Source: Solea solea
Lineage: Eukaryota > Chordata > Actinopteri > Pleuronectiformes > Soleidae
Direction of reading: 5' to 3'
DNA: 64,000 bases
Assembly: GCF_958295425.1 (NCBI RefSeq)
Contig: NC_081138.1
Span: forward strand, 24,883,733-24,947,732
Part shown: piece by piece, positions 26,248 through 39,859 of the stretch
How the letters are laid out: every line of letters begins with the position of its first letter
Position numbering within the stretch: the stretch's first letter is position 1
The notes under the pieces: generated by a model
Database searches by the model: none
What the model saw: the letters and a program-made list of their open reading frames with translations, nothing else
Told to the model about the DNA's origin: nothing
Position numbers and translations under genes: made by a program

Positions 26248-29200
26248 TGTGCTTGACCAAAATGAAATTGCAATGAGTTGCTGAATACCATAGATGTTGT
26301 GATAATTATCTACAGTTGTGTAGTTCACCTTTTTCACCTGGAAAATGTTTCTTATCCCATTCTCTTCTAGTCTATGTTGTCCTTTTTTTACATGGATGAT
26401 TTGTCTCTTCCCATCATCAACCCCCACATATACACCAAGAAAAACAGTAACACAAGCTTTGACAGCTGCCCCCTAATATTCATCAAATTTTAACACATCA
26501 TGAACCGGTAATGTCTGAGCTGAAGTTTACAACACAGTTATAAGCAAGGTCTATGCACAGAAACTTACGGGAATGTCTACCCAACACTACTATAGCAGGT
26601 TTCCTCTCGACTTTGCCAGGCTGAGCTCTAGTGCACAGGCTGTTCGCCTGGTGACTCCTGACCCTCTGTTCCCCAGCCCTCGGGCACCCACATCAGTTTA
26701 TCTGCTTTGTTACTTTGCAGTCTCACAAGTACTTTGCTGAAGTGTCCCCATTTGCACTCCTCCAGCCTTCAGCTGAGTGCACTCTCACAGACGGACTCGT
26801 GGTTGTCTCTGCTCCCTGAATTTTTCTGCGTTTATGCATGTGTCTGTATCTCCCATATACATATATTGTGTAGTGTTGTCCCGACAGTGTTGCACTGTCG
26901 GGAGTTATTTGCTACAATGTTCTTTGTGACACGGGAGCTGTTTTTGCAGTGTGTTTGTGGAGGGGGTTTGACGGGTTGTCCATCACAGTGAGTAGTTTGC
27001 CCGGTAACCTTGCATTATCACTGACTAAACTGTTGTCTGAACAATGATGGCCTCGGCCTTGTGGATGAGTTTATGGATCCTGCTGGCATCTCTGGCAAAT
27101 ATGCCGTTTCCCAAGCAGACTACAACACAACAGATGGCATTCACATTCTTTAGAACTGCTACCATGGATTGGTACACTGAAAATACTCAGTACCCTTAAA
27201 GATGAAGAGACACTGATGCACACACTATTCTATTAAAATGAATACAGATATGTATTAACTCTATTATATTTAACACTTGCACAACAAATTTGTATTGTCT
27301 AAAGTAACACTAAATCCTTTAAAGCTTGCCAAATATGATAGAGGTGACGGTGCTTACAGAGTGGATATTTACACTGGCTTACTGTATAGTTATACATCAC
27401 ATGCGCTCACAGTACTGACACTGACGGCAGCTTCTCTTTGCCGTTTGATTCACAAGAATAAGGCTCTTCACCTTGAGCCAAGCAATAACTTATTAGTTGC
27501 CATAGATTCTCCTTGTGGACCTGATTGATTCTTTTGCATGAGAAAGTGGCTTTTTCCTCCTCACACTGCAGAGGTCAGTCAGTCAATCAATCAGGTTGTA
27601 TAGGGTGTATAATCACATCACAAATGTACACGTTGGTACAGTAGTTCATCACTCAATTTCACAATTTCACTTTGTCCGTTGAACATCTGGAAGTTAACGT
27701 GTCGCTGGAGAAACCTGATTAGTAAAGGTTACGTTTAGCTAACAAGAAAAAATTATATAGATTATATATTGGCAGCTTTACTTTTACTGTAATAACAACA
27801 AGATCACAAATCATCTGTTTCACGCTGCGGTCAGTAATTTGTCATTTAGAAATGCAAAAGTAAACTTTCATTTTTCGTGGTATTTGTAAAAAAAATCTAG
27901 TGTGCCACATTGCAGTGCACATCTGGCCAGTTTATGCTGCACATTTTGATTTCAAATGGGTTTGTAATCTGGATGAATTGATACACGCAAACACCTGAAT
28001 CCGATCATAAAGACCCGCAATAACACTTAACCGCACAAGAGCCACCTTGCCTAGCCATGAAACGGCACAGTTGAGTGCGGAGAACAGGTGCGTTGCCAGC
28101 TGTCTTTCTGCAAACATGAAAGCACAGTTTGTTTGTTGTGCAGCTGTGAAAAGCGTTGTCGTCTTAAAAAAAATTAAATAAAAAATGTATCTTTTTCGCA
28201 TTACATTTTTTTTTGGTCATTCCCCCCCGAGTGCTCCCTCACGTTTAAGTAATACATTTGTTACTTTCACCTTTCACAGATATCCTAACTATGGTGCTAA
28301 GCCTTAAGCTAAATCCCTAACCCCCCTTTTTTTCCAAGTCATCCTAAATCATCTACAGTAGTTTAACTTGACGTCATTAATCATTTGTGCTTGAGGTTCT
28401 CTGTTTCTAACTGGACAGACTGCTGGGATAAATACTGTACTTGTATTTATCTCGGCCTGGAACACGGCACACTACAGACCTGTTGTGGATGACATAGTCT
28501 GCAGGATTAATTGGGCCCAGTTACAGAGGATCAGCAAGTTTGGTGCTCTTCACATGGTGCTTCTCCATATGGCAGCACAGAAGTCACACACACGATGATT
28601 AATAGTTCAGGTAAGAATATTTCTGGCTTTAGCATTTATAAATGAAATGCTTTGGAATAACAGGTTTTAATAACTCCTGACCAGAAATGCTCAATCACAA
28701 GTTGGCTTTTTGAGTTCTACATGCTTCAAACAAATGCAAAACTAAACATTATATACAGTTTTCATTAAGAATACGTTACTGGTAATTTCACCAGCTAAGC
28801 AGTTATGCAAAACGGTAATTCACAAATGAAACAAGTAAGCAACTTTGTCAAGGCCAACTCTATCAAAGTTACTCCAGGAAAAGGTAGCCTTGACATAACG
28901 TTAGCCCCGAACACCACCCTCTATTTTTAGTTCAGAAAACAAAATTTGGCCTCATTAGTTTTGGTATTTATCATATTTTTATTTTACATGACTTGGCCTA
29001 AAAGTGTATTTCCCAGCAAAAGGGGGTGCAAATTGCCCTTGGTCTTATTTGCCTCTGCGGGCCCGTGGAGGCGGTTGTGTTGTGGTCAGCACTCCTCAGA
29101 CTCTTTGAATTGCAAATCACCCCCGTAACGCAAAAGTAATGCAGCAGGGAACGTCACCCCCTGTCATTTTTCTGCATTTGGGTGCATTGGGGCACCATTG

Positions 29201-30848
29201 TAGAGGAAGTGCAGTTATTGTTTCTGTCTCTGGTGTTACTCTTCCTTATTGTAGGAATGACTAGGGCCTGCACTCTCAACCTCCACCTCTCTAATGTGCC
29301 AGAAGGCTCCCTTAGCTGTAATATTGCCCGTCTGCAACCATTACAGCATTGTGCAGGGGGACTTCTCCCTGATTAAAGGAAAAAAGTACCATAGAACCAC
29401 GGCTTGGGCCTGATTCACTGCAACAACAATGAAACTTCTGGTAGCACTAAACTAAAAGTTCAGTTTCTCTTGCCAACTGTAATTCAGCTAATTATTATAC
29501 TCATTGTGTCTAGGTGAATCATACATCAACGTGAAGTGAGAGCAAGTTATAAATCATGCATTAAAATGTATAATATGTACATTTTCAGGCTTTTTTTTTT
29601 AAATATATAATTTTACCATCTTGTATACCCTTTTCTTTTGTCACATGGAAGGTAAATGCATCCTTTTTAGTGCCTGAAAAGGCTTTATATTCTACTCCAA
29701 ATTGAAGTCAATATGTTGCAGTCATAAGCAAATCATAGCCAATCTATAGCACAAAAAAGTCACACTCTTCAATTTGATAAATGTATACATTTCCTCTCAA
29801 AGACTGTTTTAGTTTTCAGTGTAAGACACAAATGTATTAATAGCTTTTATTATCACCCTCTGCTCCACTGCTGATGGAATTATGTGTGTGCGTGAGCATG
29901 CACGGACATATATAACAAAATGAATAGTGTTTTTTTTATATATATAAAAAGCTTACTGTATCGTCATATTCTTCTGCAACACGGACTATAAAATGCAAAG
30001 ATAAAAAAGGACGTCTTGAATCTATAAAAAAGCTGTGTGTGTTTTTAAAGTAGTAATTTTATACCCATATTCAGCCACTGAGTGAGTGTACACCGTTTCC
30101 ACTTTTATTTCAGAGTTTCTCTTATGTGAGTTACAAAGGACAAAATCTGAACTGATATTTCTTAATTAGTGACACTGATGATTGTGTGGCTGGCTGTGAG
30201 GCAGAGGGAGAAAACCCACTGTGGGGGTCAGTACAGGGCTCCTCACTCTTTGCCAGCATAATTAATTCACCATGTCTTTCCTCTCTTTGCCTGCAGCCCA
30301 TTATGACTTTAACACTGTGGAGCGCCGTGGATTTAAAATATGAAGTATTGTCTCGCCAATTTTCTGTCCTACACTCCAAAAACATGTTTTTTGGCCGAAT
30401 GATTCAAACAGATAGGAGTAAGGGGGTCTCTTTGCTCTTTGAATGCAGTGTCTAATCCGTTTATAATTACACACTGAGGAAGAGAAACAGTGTTTTGACT
30501 GTTTGAATGTGTAATCCCTGTCATGTGCATAAACATGAGCACATTTCGTCAACAAGCTCGGGCAAAGATTTCTGGATAATTACGTGGGGCACAAAGTACT
30601 TCCATAGACCTGCCCTGCCCCCTGCTTTCCCCTGTAAATAATGCATACAAAGTTCTAATCAGAGGCCACGTCAATGTAAAATTACCTTCAAAGGCTGGCG
30701 TAAAATTGGGCAGTTCATCCATGTAGACGGGAAATGAACCAATGTTTCTATTGTGGAAGAATAAGAGCATAGATTCCATATCTCCAAACGGCAAACTCAA
30801 TGAAAGCTGTCAGATGGGATTAATTTTATCTCCACTGATTCTGCACGC

Positions 30849-30885
30849 CTATTAAACAAGTTCTATTAAACAAGTTCTATTAAAC
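30849..30885. repeat. Short tandem repeat, 14-base unit, 2.6 copies
   Basis: The unit CTATTAAACAAGTT occurs at 30849-30862 and 30863-30876, followed by a partial third copy CTATTAAAC at 30877-30885. The copies are identical, which suggests recent slippage. Confidence 0.9.
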
Positions 30886-31917
30886 ATACGGGAGAGTCGT
30901 CGACCCTTAGTTTCTCTTCAGCATTGACTGAGGGATGACCAAAGTGCACCAGGGATAATGTTGTTGTTGCCCCACAAGACAGTGTTATTTTATGACCAAT
31001 CTGATTGCCCTTTTTTTATTTTTGTCTTATTGACAGGTAATGCATAATTGCCAAATATCAGTCCGTGTTGGCACGCAGTCACACGCGTGAAAAAAAAATG
31101 GATGCAATGTTTTGTTTTCGCAAGCCTCATGCCAACAGAGGCCTCTATTTTCTATAGCGCTATCATCGTCGTGTTACTTACTTTGTTAATAATACCTTTC
31201 TGCTGACTATTGAAATTATCCAATTGTCATTAAGCCTTTCCTCAGTCCCATTTTGTGCTAGACAAGGGAAAAATAACCTGTTAATACCTTCTTTTTTTTT
31301 TAAGTGTGCTGGAGGTATTTTTTTTTTTATCTACAAATTTTGAGCAATACAGGTAAATGCATTTGCTGAATTGCATAATGGCGTCTTAATAATTGTTTAA
31401 GATTTAAAAGCTTACTGTGCAGCACAAGGCAACGTTATTAGTGCAACTATCTGTGGAGAAGGCATGGTGTCTTTCAATCTGCAAAAATATGTGTTATTTG
31501 CTAATGTAAAAGACTTGTACTTCTCATAATAAAACAAACCTAGAGGCATTGTGTTTTAAAATAATTTTTGTTAGTGTTTTTGGCAGCATGCAATGGAGAA
31601 TGGTGTGGAAATTGTTAGGGAAGATGGAGTTCATTAAGACTAATGGAGTGCAAGTTACTGAAGATTGATGACATTCAGGATGAGGTTTGATACTATAAGG
31701 CATATTTCTGAAAATTTGAATTCTCCATGTAATCAACACTTAAATGACCCTTTTTACAGAGCAGAATCCCCCCCTTCTTTAGCCTTTGCATAATAAGCTC
31801 AATACGTTCTCTCATAAATCACACTAATTGAAAGGATTCTTCCCTGGCCACTCCTTACGTGGCACCTCACAGACACTGACGGGGTCAGCGATTCCCGATG
31901 CTCCATTTGAACTTTAG

Positions 31918-32011
31918 ATGAACTGGAGACAAAAGCCTCCTCTGGATGAAACAGAAGTGACACAGCAGAAAGATGTAGCTGGAGGTGTCGCACGCAGCAA
32001 GATTCAATTTT
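31918..32011 (+). other. Candidate exon (speculative), plus strand
   Basis: A pyrimidine-containing acceptor (CCATTTGAACTTTAG) precedes 94 bases that are open in only one frame, and the segment is followed by a strong donor, GTAAGTATC, at 32012. The peptide begins MNWRQKPPLDETEV and ends ARSKIQF (31 residues plus one base). I do not recognise it. AG-open-GT segments of this size arise by chance in a 64-kb window, and no partner exon with matching phase was identified. Confidence 0.15.
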
Positions 32012-32824
32012 GTAAGTATCTTGGTTTCGTGTGGTTCACTGAACCGTCACTGTATGTTACTGTGCGCGACATGGAAAAGGTTCCTCTGTTTTCAGGTGGA
32101 TTGACAACTGAATTTGGCAACAAAATCATTGAGCTTACAGTTCTTTTCTGATATATATTTCTTTGAATTAAACAGTAATTCTACAGTGAAAACTCAGAAC
32201 ACTTGGACTTGGTTTGACAGTGAAATCACTTGAGGTTCAAACAATTAGTTGATTGAATGTTTGAATTTTTGACCAGTTCACTTTTGTCATTAAGATCCCC
32301 TCCCAGAGAAATTGGCAAAATGGTTTACGAGATAAAACAAAAAACTCCTTCAATGATTAATGTCCTCCGTCACATCAAACCATTGGACCTCATTAGGAGG
32401 TTTACCAACCATGTGTCATTGCAGTCTCATGAACATAGCCGTATCTAAGGATTTAAGGCTGTGCTCGCTAAATTGTTAACAACAGCTAATGGCCTCGGGT
32501 AATTGCCTGCTTTACCTACCTTGTTGCAACTTCACTGCTTTTAGACATCTGGCTCCAAACTAGTTATGATGTCTCAAAGTTGGACTGTTGGGTGGTTGGA
32601 GTGGGCAGAGAGAGCAGTATAAACTGTATGCCGTGTAAACGGAAAAATGTTTTATTGTACCGCCAAAACGCGATAACACATGCCTGAGCTTAGCAAGTGT
32701 AAGGAGATTAAGAAAAAGTATGCATGCAACATCACTGGTATGGACTTGGTTTGATTCTAAAGAGTCAGGTCAAAAACAGAAAAAAGGGCTCTGTAGTCTG
32801 ACCGATTTGGTTTCCAATACATTA

Positions 32825-33130
32825 ACTGACAATATACTCACTACAGTAGACCACGCTACGCTATAGTATAGTAGTATCCATTATATAATGTAGCAGTTTC
32901 ATGTTTTCAATAGAATTAGTAATTATTGAATAAAGTCTGCCTTGCAATTCATTTTGTTTGTGTTAAGAGTGTTCCTGTTGATCTAACCAGCACCATTTGA
33001 GTTTTCAAATGAAGGCAAACATGTACCTACACCTTAGTCTTGTTGAGAACCGTTTACACAAGTATGAATGGAAAATGACAAAATGGCAACCCTTGAAATT
33101 GAGACGAGAGAAGTGACTTTCTGGTGCATA
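32825..33130. repeat. Copy B of the three-copy dispersed repeat family
   Basis: Shared with copy C (48889-49200) in the same order: ATACTCACTACAGTAGACCAC, CTGTTGATCTA-CCA, TATGAATG, and GGCAACCCTT-AAATT followed by GAGACG. Copy A shares the GGCAACCCTTGAAAT part. Copy B lacks the GTGGCACTGAAG block that A and C keep, which indicates a deletion in B. The nature of the parent element is unknown. Confidence 0.65.
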
Positions 33131-34100
33131 GCCGCAGGCCCTTTGCTGAAGAGGAAATGCCCAAATTGTAAGCCCAGGTTTGTGAGCAAGTGGCGAAAGA
33201 ACTCTTTGAAGCGCACAAATGTACCAACCCAAGAATATGTGGCAATATATACTGTTATACCATAATATGAGTTTTAAGCCAAACCACCCAGCTGTAGGTA
33301 TTTGTCGAACGTTCTCTGACAAAAGGTGAATAAGGAATGTTAAAATAACCTGCATGTGTAAAACTTTGACATTTATTATGTAGAAGGGCGTATGTGCAAA
33401 CATTCAAATGAAGGAAAAAAAAAATCTGTAGCATCTCCTGGATTTTTACTACAAATAGTATTATTTAACGACTGAAAATCACTTGTTTTTGGACAATGCT
33501 GACCATAACTATGTTCAGCTTGACCATTAGGTGGCAGGAGGTTTTGATCCCACAATGGTAGCTTTCCCTTGAGCCGCACGGAGAGGTGTGAAACCCAAGC
33601 ATTAAATCACTACATTAAATCTGTCTCACAGCTGTCCCATTAGACTATTCTATTACCATTCGGCGGGTCATGGTGTCTCTCCGTGCTTTTTTGTGTGGGA
33701 ACGAGTAGGTCTCAGCTTGGCTGCTTTTACTTTGATTGAGTTCTGTGCTGAAGCTTGACACGAGGCAAGGTGAAACCAAATGTGTGTCTGAGTGTTCAGT
33801 CACTGCCTTACCTTCTATAGTTTTGCTCCCTTTTTTTTTTTTTTTTTTTTTTACTCTTTGCAGTGTCGTATCTTTCACCCCATTCAGACCTGATATTATC
33901 AGGATTCTTTTAAGATCTTTACCAGGACTCACTTCAAATACAAGCTTGTACATTTTGTGGCTAATGGAACAAATATCGTCTCACAAGCTGTTACATACTA
34001 GAAATTCACTGCAGCTTCAATAACAAATCCAAAATCCATTAACACTGCATTGCATCTCATGGTATGTCTAAAAATCAGTCTATTACATTTGATCAGTCCA
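33130..34100. other. Non-coding stretch with T22
   Basis: Contains an uninterrupted T run at 33831-33852. Open frames below 135 codons lie in this interval and its neighbour, without recognisable domains. No transposon ends were identified. Confidence 0.45.
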
Positions 34101-34110
34101 AAATATGTTA

Positions 34111-34262
34111 ATTGCATCCCATTGGGCTGACACTGGGCCAGAGGTGGGAGACACAGAACCATTCACACTGGAGTTTGTGCCAAAAACCCACACAAACCAA
34201 GGTTCAAACCAAGAACCTTCTATCTGAGGCACCCGTATAACCACTGCACCGATATACAGCCC
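34111..34262 (-). mobile_element. L2-type retroposon/SINE fragment, minus strand
   Basis: On the minus strand this begins with GTGCAGTGGTTA and continues through GTGCCTCAGATAGAAGGTTCTTGGTTTGAACC. That corresponds to the box A and box B-bearing head of a very common fish retroposon. It then reads GTGTGAATGGTTCTGTGTCTC, matching the L2-type tail. The stretch between head and tail is shorter than usual, so the copy looks internally deleted. Confidence 0.6.
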
Positions 34263-34269
34263 CAGTGCA

Positions 34270-37150
34270 GCTGTGCAAATATGTAAATGCCACCATTTTT
34301 TATTTTATTTTTTCTGCATCATCAGCACAGTGACCACATGAACCAGCTTGTTCCTGACAGGGCCGTGGTCCACGCGAAGTCACAGCGCTTTCATGACCCA
34401 TGACCTTGCGTGTTCTGCTGAAGCTGCTGTGGTAAGAGTGAGACACCTGTGAGTGTCCTCATCTTGGGAATGCTCAGATTTATTACCTATTGATACACAC
34501 TCTTGCTGAACACACCCCCGAAGACACCAACAGTACATTGTTGACTCATGAGATGCGCAGCCTCAGGCCCATGAATCATTTTCTTAAAAAGAATATTTCC
34601 CTCCTTTCTCCACTCTCCTTTTCTGTGATTTCACATCCTCTGTCAAATAGATAAAGTACTCTCTGTGCAGCCAAATAAAGCACCAGTGTTTTTCCCTGCC
34701 ATCATGCTTTTCCCCTGTTGGGACAGAAATGGAATGAAATGATGGTGAATGTTCTTTAAACACGGTTTGTAACCTTTTTCCTACGTAGTCCTGTTTTTGG
34801 TATTCAGTCGGTACTTGGAGCAATTTGGTTTCTCTCTCTCTAGTCTGACATGGATTTAATTGTTTATACCTGCCATCTATTTTTACTCTAACCACATTGT
34901 TCTTTTTTGTTCTTGTGTGTTTCCTGTTATCTCATCCCTTTGTTTCTTTGTGTTCTTTGAGGAAATAGAAAGGAAATTGGCTCCATTCATTGATCCGACT
35001 CCCTTTGCTGTTGAGATTTTATTTTTACTAACAGTGCAAAGACCAAACATATACTGGCATCTCTAGACATCCTTCATTGTGATTCAAGACCATTTCCCTC
35101 CTCCTGGTATAACATACACGGTGTGTTTGCTGTGGAGACATTGCAAAGGTATGATGACAGACCTAATAAAAATAAACCTGCCTGTCGGGGCTCACTTCTA
35201 CATTTATCAACCCATCTGAGTGAGGCCGCTGGGCTGGTTCAGCCTGGGAAACTCCATTTGTCACCTGCTAAATGCTGCCAATGTGCATGGAGTCCCCACT
35301 GCCTGTATCCTTTAGAGAGAGTAGATCTGGGTTTTATTTATGTCTCAGCGTGTTGGGTGTGAGTTTCATCCAGTGCTGAAACAACTAGTTGATTAATAAG
35401 TCGGAATGGCAGCAAATGAATAATGCTGCTTGTCTGAGTGTTTTATGGTTGTGGCTTTTAATATGTTTACATTGGACATTTGGTCAAACAAATTCACAAT
35501 GGGACATCCCCATGTAGTCCTGTATTTTTAATTTTTTTTAGAATATGGGAATAAACCGATACTGTAAGAACATTTGTAAGATTCACTCTGATAAATGAAT
35601 TTATAATAACTTGTAATTACATTAACCAACCCAACTGATAGTCAAGGCAAATAGCCCTGTCTGTCAACCTGATTGGGATCGAGTACTGCTCACTTTTTAT
35701 TTACAATATTACCCGCGTGAAAGAACACATACTCAAAGAGCAAAGATGTCCGTGGCACACAGATATTTTTAATTCAGGACACACCAGGCTTGCATCTCCA
35801 AGATGCTGTCGCTGCTGAATTGAATTTCGAATAAAAAGTGACAGCCCCTAAACCTAAAAATAGGTTTGGTTAAATGTGTTGTGTGCAGTATTTGTTTTAA
35901 TCTAAATTATGACCCAATCAGTAAATCACATTTTTTAATGCACATTTTGACAGCCTTGGGAACCATATCACAATCTGTATTCAGCCTACATTCTACCATT
36001 CCTAGGTATAGTGACATGAAGATTAGGACGAACACAGCCACATTGTCGACACTTAAGTAATTTTTTTCCCTCCAAATAAAAACAGAGGAAAACCGAGCAC
36101 TGTAATTGTCAGAGCAAGAAATAAAAGGCACTCTGACATCTTTCAACTGTGGAGTCATACATTATTTATCTGAAGAGTTTATCGTAGATACTGAACCTGA
36201 GCAGAGCAGCCATTTTACATCCCCGTCCCGTCCCTGTGTTTTATGATAAATGTTCTCAAAGTGCTCTGCATTTTACCCAGAGTGCACATAAACTACAGGC
36301 TAGCTAAAGCCATAACTCTCCTGCACCCACTCTCACGATTACAAGCACCACTCCAGGTTTTTATTCACAATCCCAAAACATCCTCATCGTTCAACTCAGT
36401 CTTCCTCTTTTTCAAGAAACTGGATTACCATAACTGAGTTATGAACCTTGTTTGGGCAATAACACAAAATGTCTTTCCATCAAGTGACGTGGATAATTCA
36501 TCAAAACGGCAAATAAATTGCGTACACATTGCATGATTTTATAAATAAAAGAATAGAAGAGCATGTAACTGTTGGTTCCCGTTCTCACTTACAAAAATAG
36601 TGCATAATAAAGATTATATTTATATTAACTAATTTTGTGCATCAATACAACACATCCAGGAGTGTCAGTATGTATGTCAGTGAGAGATCTCCAAAGCCAC
36701 TTTGATGTTGTTGGCTCTTATTCAGAGAATAGAGAGAATTTTCTTTATCTTAGGTCAGATGTCGCAATGACACAAGACATTTCAAAAAAATGCACACACA
36801 CGGTTGCATTTCAATAAATAATGAGAGGTCTCAAATACTTCATCATTGCTTGTCACACCAGACATTCTACATGGCCTTTGTGACCAATACAAGCAGTTTA
36901 ATTTTGACAAAGGGGAAGGATCTGCTCTTACCATTGTGACGTAGGCATGCGGGGTCGGAGTTCACCTGACCTGCAGCTGTGATATGCTCACATCATACTG
37001 GTGTCTAGGGGGTATCATTGACTATTCCATAAACCTGCACTTTAGCCAATTAAGACCAAATGTTGATTATGAGTTAGTCTTAATTGGTCTAAAAAAATCT
37101 ATGCAATGACCAGTGCATAAATCATAATAAAGTGCAGTTACCTTGCCTAC
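34270..37150. other. Non-coding stretch, one possible repeat scrap
   Basis: A short segment at 35374-35402 (GTGCTGAAACAACTAGTTGATTAATAAG) resembles a terminus of the ATCGATTAATCG-type element but is too short to call. The rest holds no recognisable gene, tRNA or transposon. Confidence 0.4.
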
Positions 37151-37174
37151 ATCCATGGGCACATAACAAACAAG

Positions 37175-37290
37175 GGGTACACAGGGTACCTCGCGATACA
37201 TGGACCACGATACCAAAAATATCACAATACAATTCTGTGATAATGAATATTTTGCAAGACAATCATGTACCAATACATGATATGTCTAAT
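37175..37290. mobile_element. Probable GATACGATA-type non-autonomous repeat remnant
   Basis: The segment reads GGTACCTCGCGATACATGG, then CACGATACC, then ATATCACAATACAATTCTGTGATAAT and CATGTACCAATACATGATA. It has the CACGATAC/TATCACGATA rhythm of a repeat common in fish genomes. Terminal repeats are not clear in this copy, so the limits and the superfamily are uncertain. Confidence 0.45.
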
Positions 37291-37299
37291 TCAGTGATG

Positions 37300-39430
37300 T
37301 AATTATTATTATCAATTATTTTCTCTCATAAACCCTTGACGCCTCACCACATTCCCCCTGGGGAGTTAGACCAGTTGGTACTGAAACAAAATGTTTGAAA
37401 TGCAGGATTTCTCTATTTATTCACAACATGGAGAACAAAACCATGGCACAAAGAGCAAATCAGGGAGCACAAAGAACAAGTCTATTTTCAAACAATATAA
37501 TACACTATTTTTGAATGATTAAATCGAATTTTTTATTTGCTTCTTAAAAACTGTTGTTTGCTTAGTGAAAAGTGTTTCAAAATATTGACACAAATCTAAT
37601 TCCGTAGACATACAGGTCCTTGGTTGAATTTTTAACATCTAGTTATGCTTTTGATCTAAATATCTAGATCATGGATAAATATCTAAATCTAGAGGCTGCA
37701 ACATGGCAGACACATACAGTTCAGTATGCCATGTATTTCAACTGTATAGTGTTGTAGACCAGTATGGAGTAAGAAACTAGAGCTGGCTGTCATGTATGGC
37801 GTGTTCTGTCTGAGCATGTTTGCACAGCTGGAAGCAATGTTTGCCCACAGGATGACTGGGTTAGAGTGTTTCTCATCTGCATACATGTTTGACAGGTGAC
37901 TTTGAAGGGACTGTTTTGAGAGAAGTGTGTGGGAAATTTTAATGGAGGATGAAAGAGTAATTTCTGCACAAACATGGGGATCTTAAGGAGCGAGCGCCTC
38001 CTTTCCCTCGTACGTCACTGTTCAGCTGTGTACGTGGTCAGAGCCAAGCAGACGCATATTTGGTCGGGCTTGACGTTATTTTTTATTCCCCAAAGACCAC
38101 ATGTGCTCCAAAGCTTACACAGCTTAAGGAAAGGAGAAACGTAAATAAAACTGAAGGGGAACGTGCTCAATTGATGAACTGTGTTTATTCTTAATAAAAG
38201 GATATTTCACCATGCATCGTGATAACTTCCTCCAGCTCCACCTCCACATCTGAAATTTAACGACCTGCCTTTTCGACGCATTAAAATAACACAGCTGTAG
38301 AGTAGTTATACTTGCACAATTTATTTTTATTAACTTCTTAATCCACAGAAGAAAGGTCATTGTGTAAAAATATATTTAAAGTTTTATGCAATTGGGAAAC
38401 ATTATGTTGAAGCAAATCACCGTTCAGGGTCTTCACTGAAAAGAGAGAGCTTCTGAATAAAATTGGCTCAGACATTTTTAGAACATACACTCTCAACACT
38501 ATGACACCAAATGATGATCTTCATCTTAACTTTGAGTGAAGATTGTCAGTTTAAGACTTGCTTGTTTATTTTCAATTAGTGATGAACAGCCAGACCCGTC
38601 TTTGAGTCTCAGATGCAGGTTTTCTTGCATCTGATTGGATCCGACCTCCAGTTGTGAACTTTTGCTGCCCTTGTGTATCATAGCAATGTGAAGATGGACA
38701 ATACTGCTAACGCTCTGAGGGCTGTGTGCTGAAATATGTAAGCGTTTGTGATGTGAGCCAAATAAACAAGAGAAATATGAGTATTTTGTCCTCCTCAACC
38801 TTGGCATGATCTACCTTTGTTTTTTTTTTTGTTTTTTAACATACTTATTGGTTCCGCTGTTTGTTTTTGCTTTAACTGGAGCGCTTTGGCAGCAGAACAT
38901 GCAACAAACAGCATTGGATGAGTCATGAGCCAATCGCTAACTAATAGAACCCAGCATATTTCCTTCCTCAATCAGATGTCTCCTAGGGTATTTGCTTTAG
39001 AGACACATAAAATGGTTATATGAATATAAATATGGATGTCTATGGATTTTGGCTGATGTAAGTACAGTGCTCTACAATATTAACATTAGTCTCATCGTTT
39101 TTTTTGGTGTTCTAATGCTGAAAAGTTACACATTATGTATTTCAAAAATGTGTTTTGTTATGGGAAATTAAATTAAATCTGATCTTGGGAATAATTTTCT
39201 CCACAGGTTCAGGGAAGATTGTTCTATTTTATTGACTGAACAGGATGGTCTGAATGGCCAGCATGACTTTCCATGGATGCAGATACACTGTAATTGTCAG
39301 GGATTAGCGGCAGAGCCCAACTCAGACGAGGATATCCTGGCAGTGATCGTTGCTGTGTGACTATTGAGCAGCTGTTAAAAAGCAGTTTAAGTAAAATTCA
39401 AACTAGCTGTTGTACATTAGTGAGAACATA
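37300..39430. other. Non-coding stretch, no gene seen
   Basis: AT-rich with short T runs (38820-38830). Open frames stay under 95 codons and none has a recognisable feature. Nothing further could be identified. Confidence 0.45.
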
Positions 39431-39438
39431 GGCATCTG

Positions 39439-39853
39439 GGGCCTCATTTATAAAACTGTGCGTAGGTACACCTGAAAAGTTGGCGCACGTACAATACAGA
39501 AAAGGGATGAAGTCACGTAAACATCACAATCAACTCGCAATCCAGCGCAGCTTTTTCAAGCTTTTGGGATTCTGGTTATTCTGGATAGCTCAATTGGTAG
39601 CGCTAGTGCCCTGTAGGGTAAAGGGCCCATTGAAATTCCCAGGTTTCGGTGCCACCCTGTGGTCTTTTGCTTTGTCTCTTCCCCCCTCTCTCTCCCTACT
39701 TTCATACTTCACTGTCATATCCATTAAAGGCAAGAACAAGTATCTTAAGGACTGCACATTTCCCTTCAGTTTCTTTTTTATAAATTCCAAATTTTGTGTG
39801 TGAAGTGGCGTGTACCTTCTTCTGTGTGTATGCAAGCTTTATAAATGAGGCCC
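39439..39853. mobile_element. MITE-like element with GGGCCTCATTTATAAA termini
   Basis: The left end GGGCCTCATTTATAAA (39439-39454) is the exact reverse complement of the right end TTTATAAATGAGGCCC (39838-39853). The trinucleotide CTG flanks both sides (39436-39438 and 39854-39856), consistent with a 3-base target-site duplication of the kind PIF/Harbinger-type elements make. CpG-bearing GTGCGTAGGTACAC near the left end and GTGGCGTGTAC near the right end are further mirrored. No transposase frame is present. A SINE is nested inside. Confidence 0.75.
39578..39735 (+). mobile_element. tRNA-derived SINE nested in the MITE-like element
   Basis: A degenerate tRNA head contains GGATAGCTCAATTGGTAGCGC (box A region) and CCAGGTTTCGGTGCC (decayed box B). 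It is followed by the pyrimidine-rich body TGTGGTCTTTTGC, CCCCCCTCTCTCTCCC and a tail with CCATTAAAGGCAAGAA. This order matches a common fish SINE type ending in ATTAAAGGCA. It splits the host element, so it inserted later. Exact ends were not fixed because no clear duplication was found. Confidence 0.6.
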
Positions 39854-39859
39854 CTGGTC

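Larger units (their letters stand above)
18070..31900. other. Long AT-rich non-coding stretch, only simple repeats recognised
   Basis: Nearly 14 kb without a recognisable gene. Identified simple elements are short C and A tracts at 22446-22464, a GCTAA tandem at about 21623-21641, an A20 run at 26228-26247, TG-rich patches near 24386 and 24678, and a 14-base tandem repeat at 30849-30885. A possible weak fragment of the ATCGATTAATCG-type element lies near 24060-24110 (GCAATGATTAATCATTTAGTCC). Open frames stay under 145 codons and show no domain. Segments around 22050-22150, 23000-23100 and 30560-30700 lack simple repeats and would be places to look for conserved non-coding elements, but that cannot be judged here. 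Confidence 0.45.
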
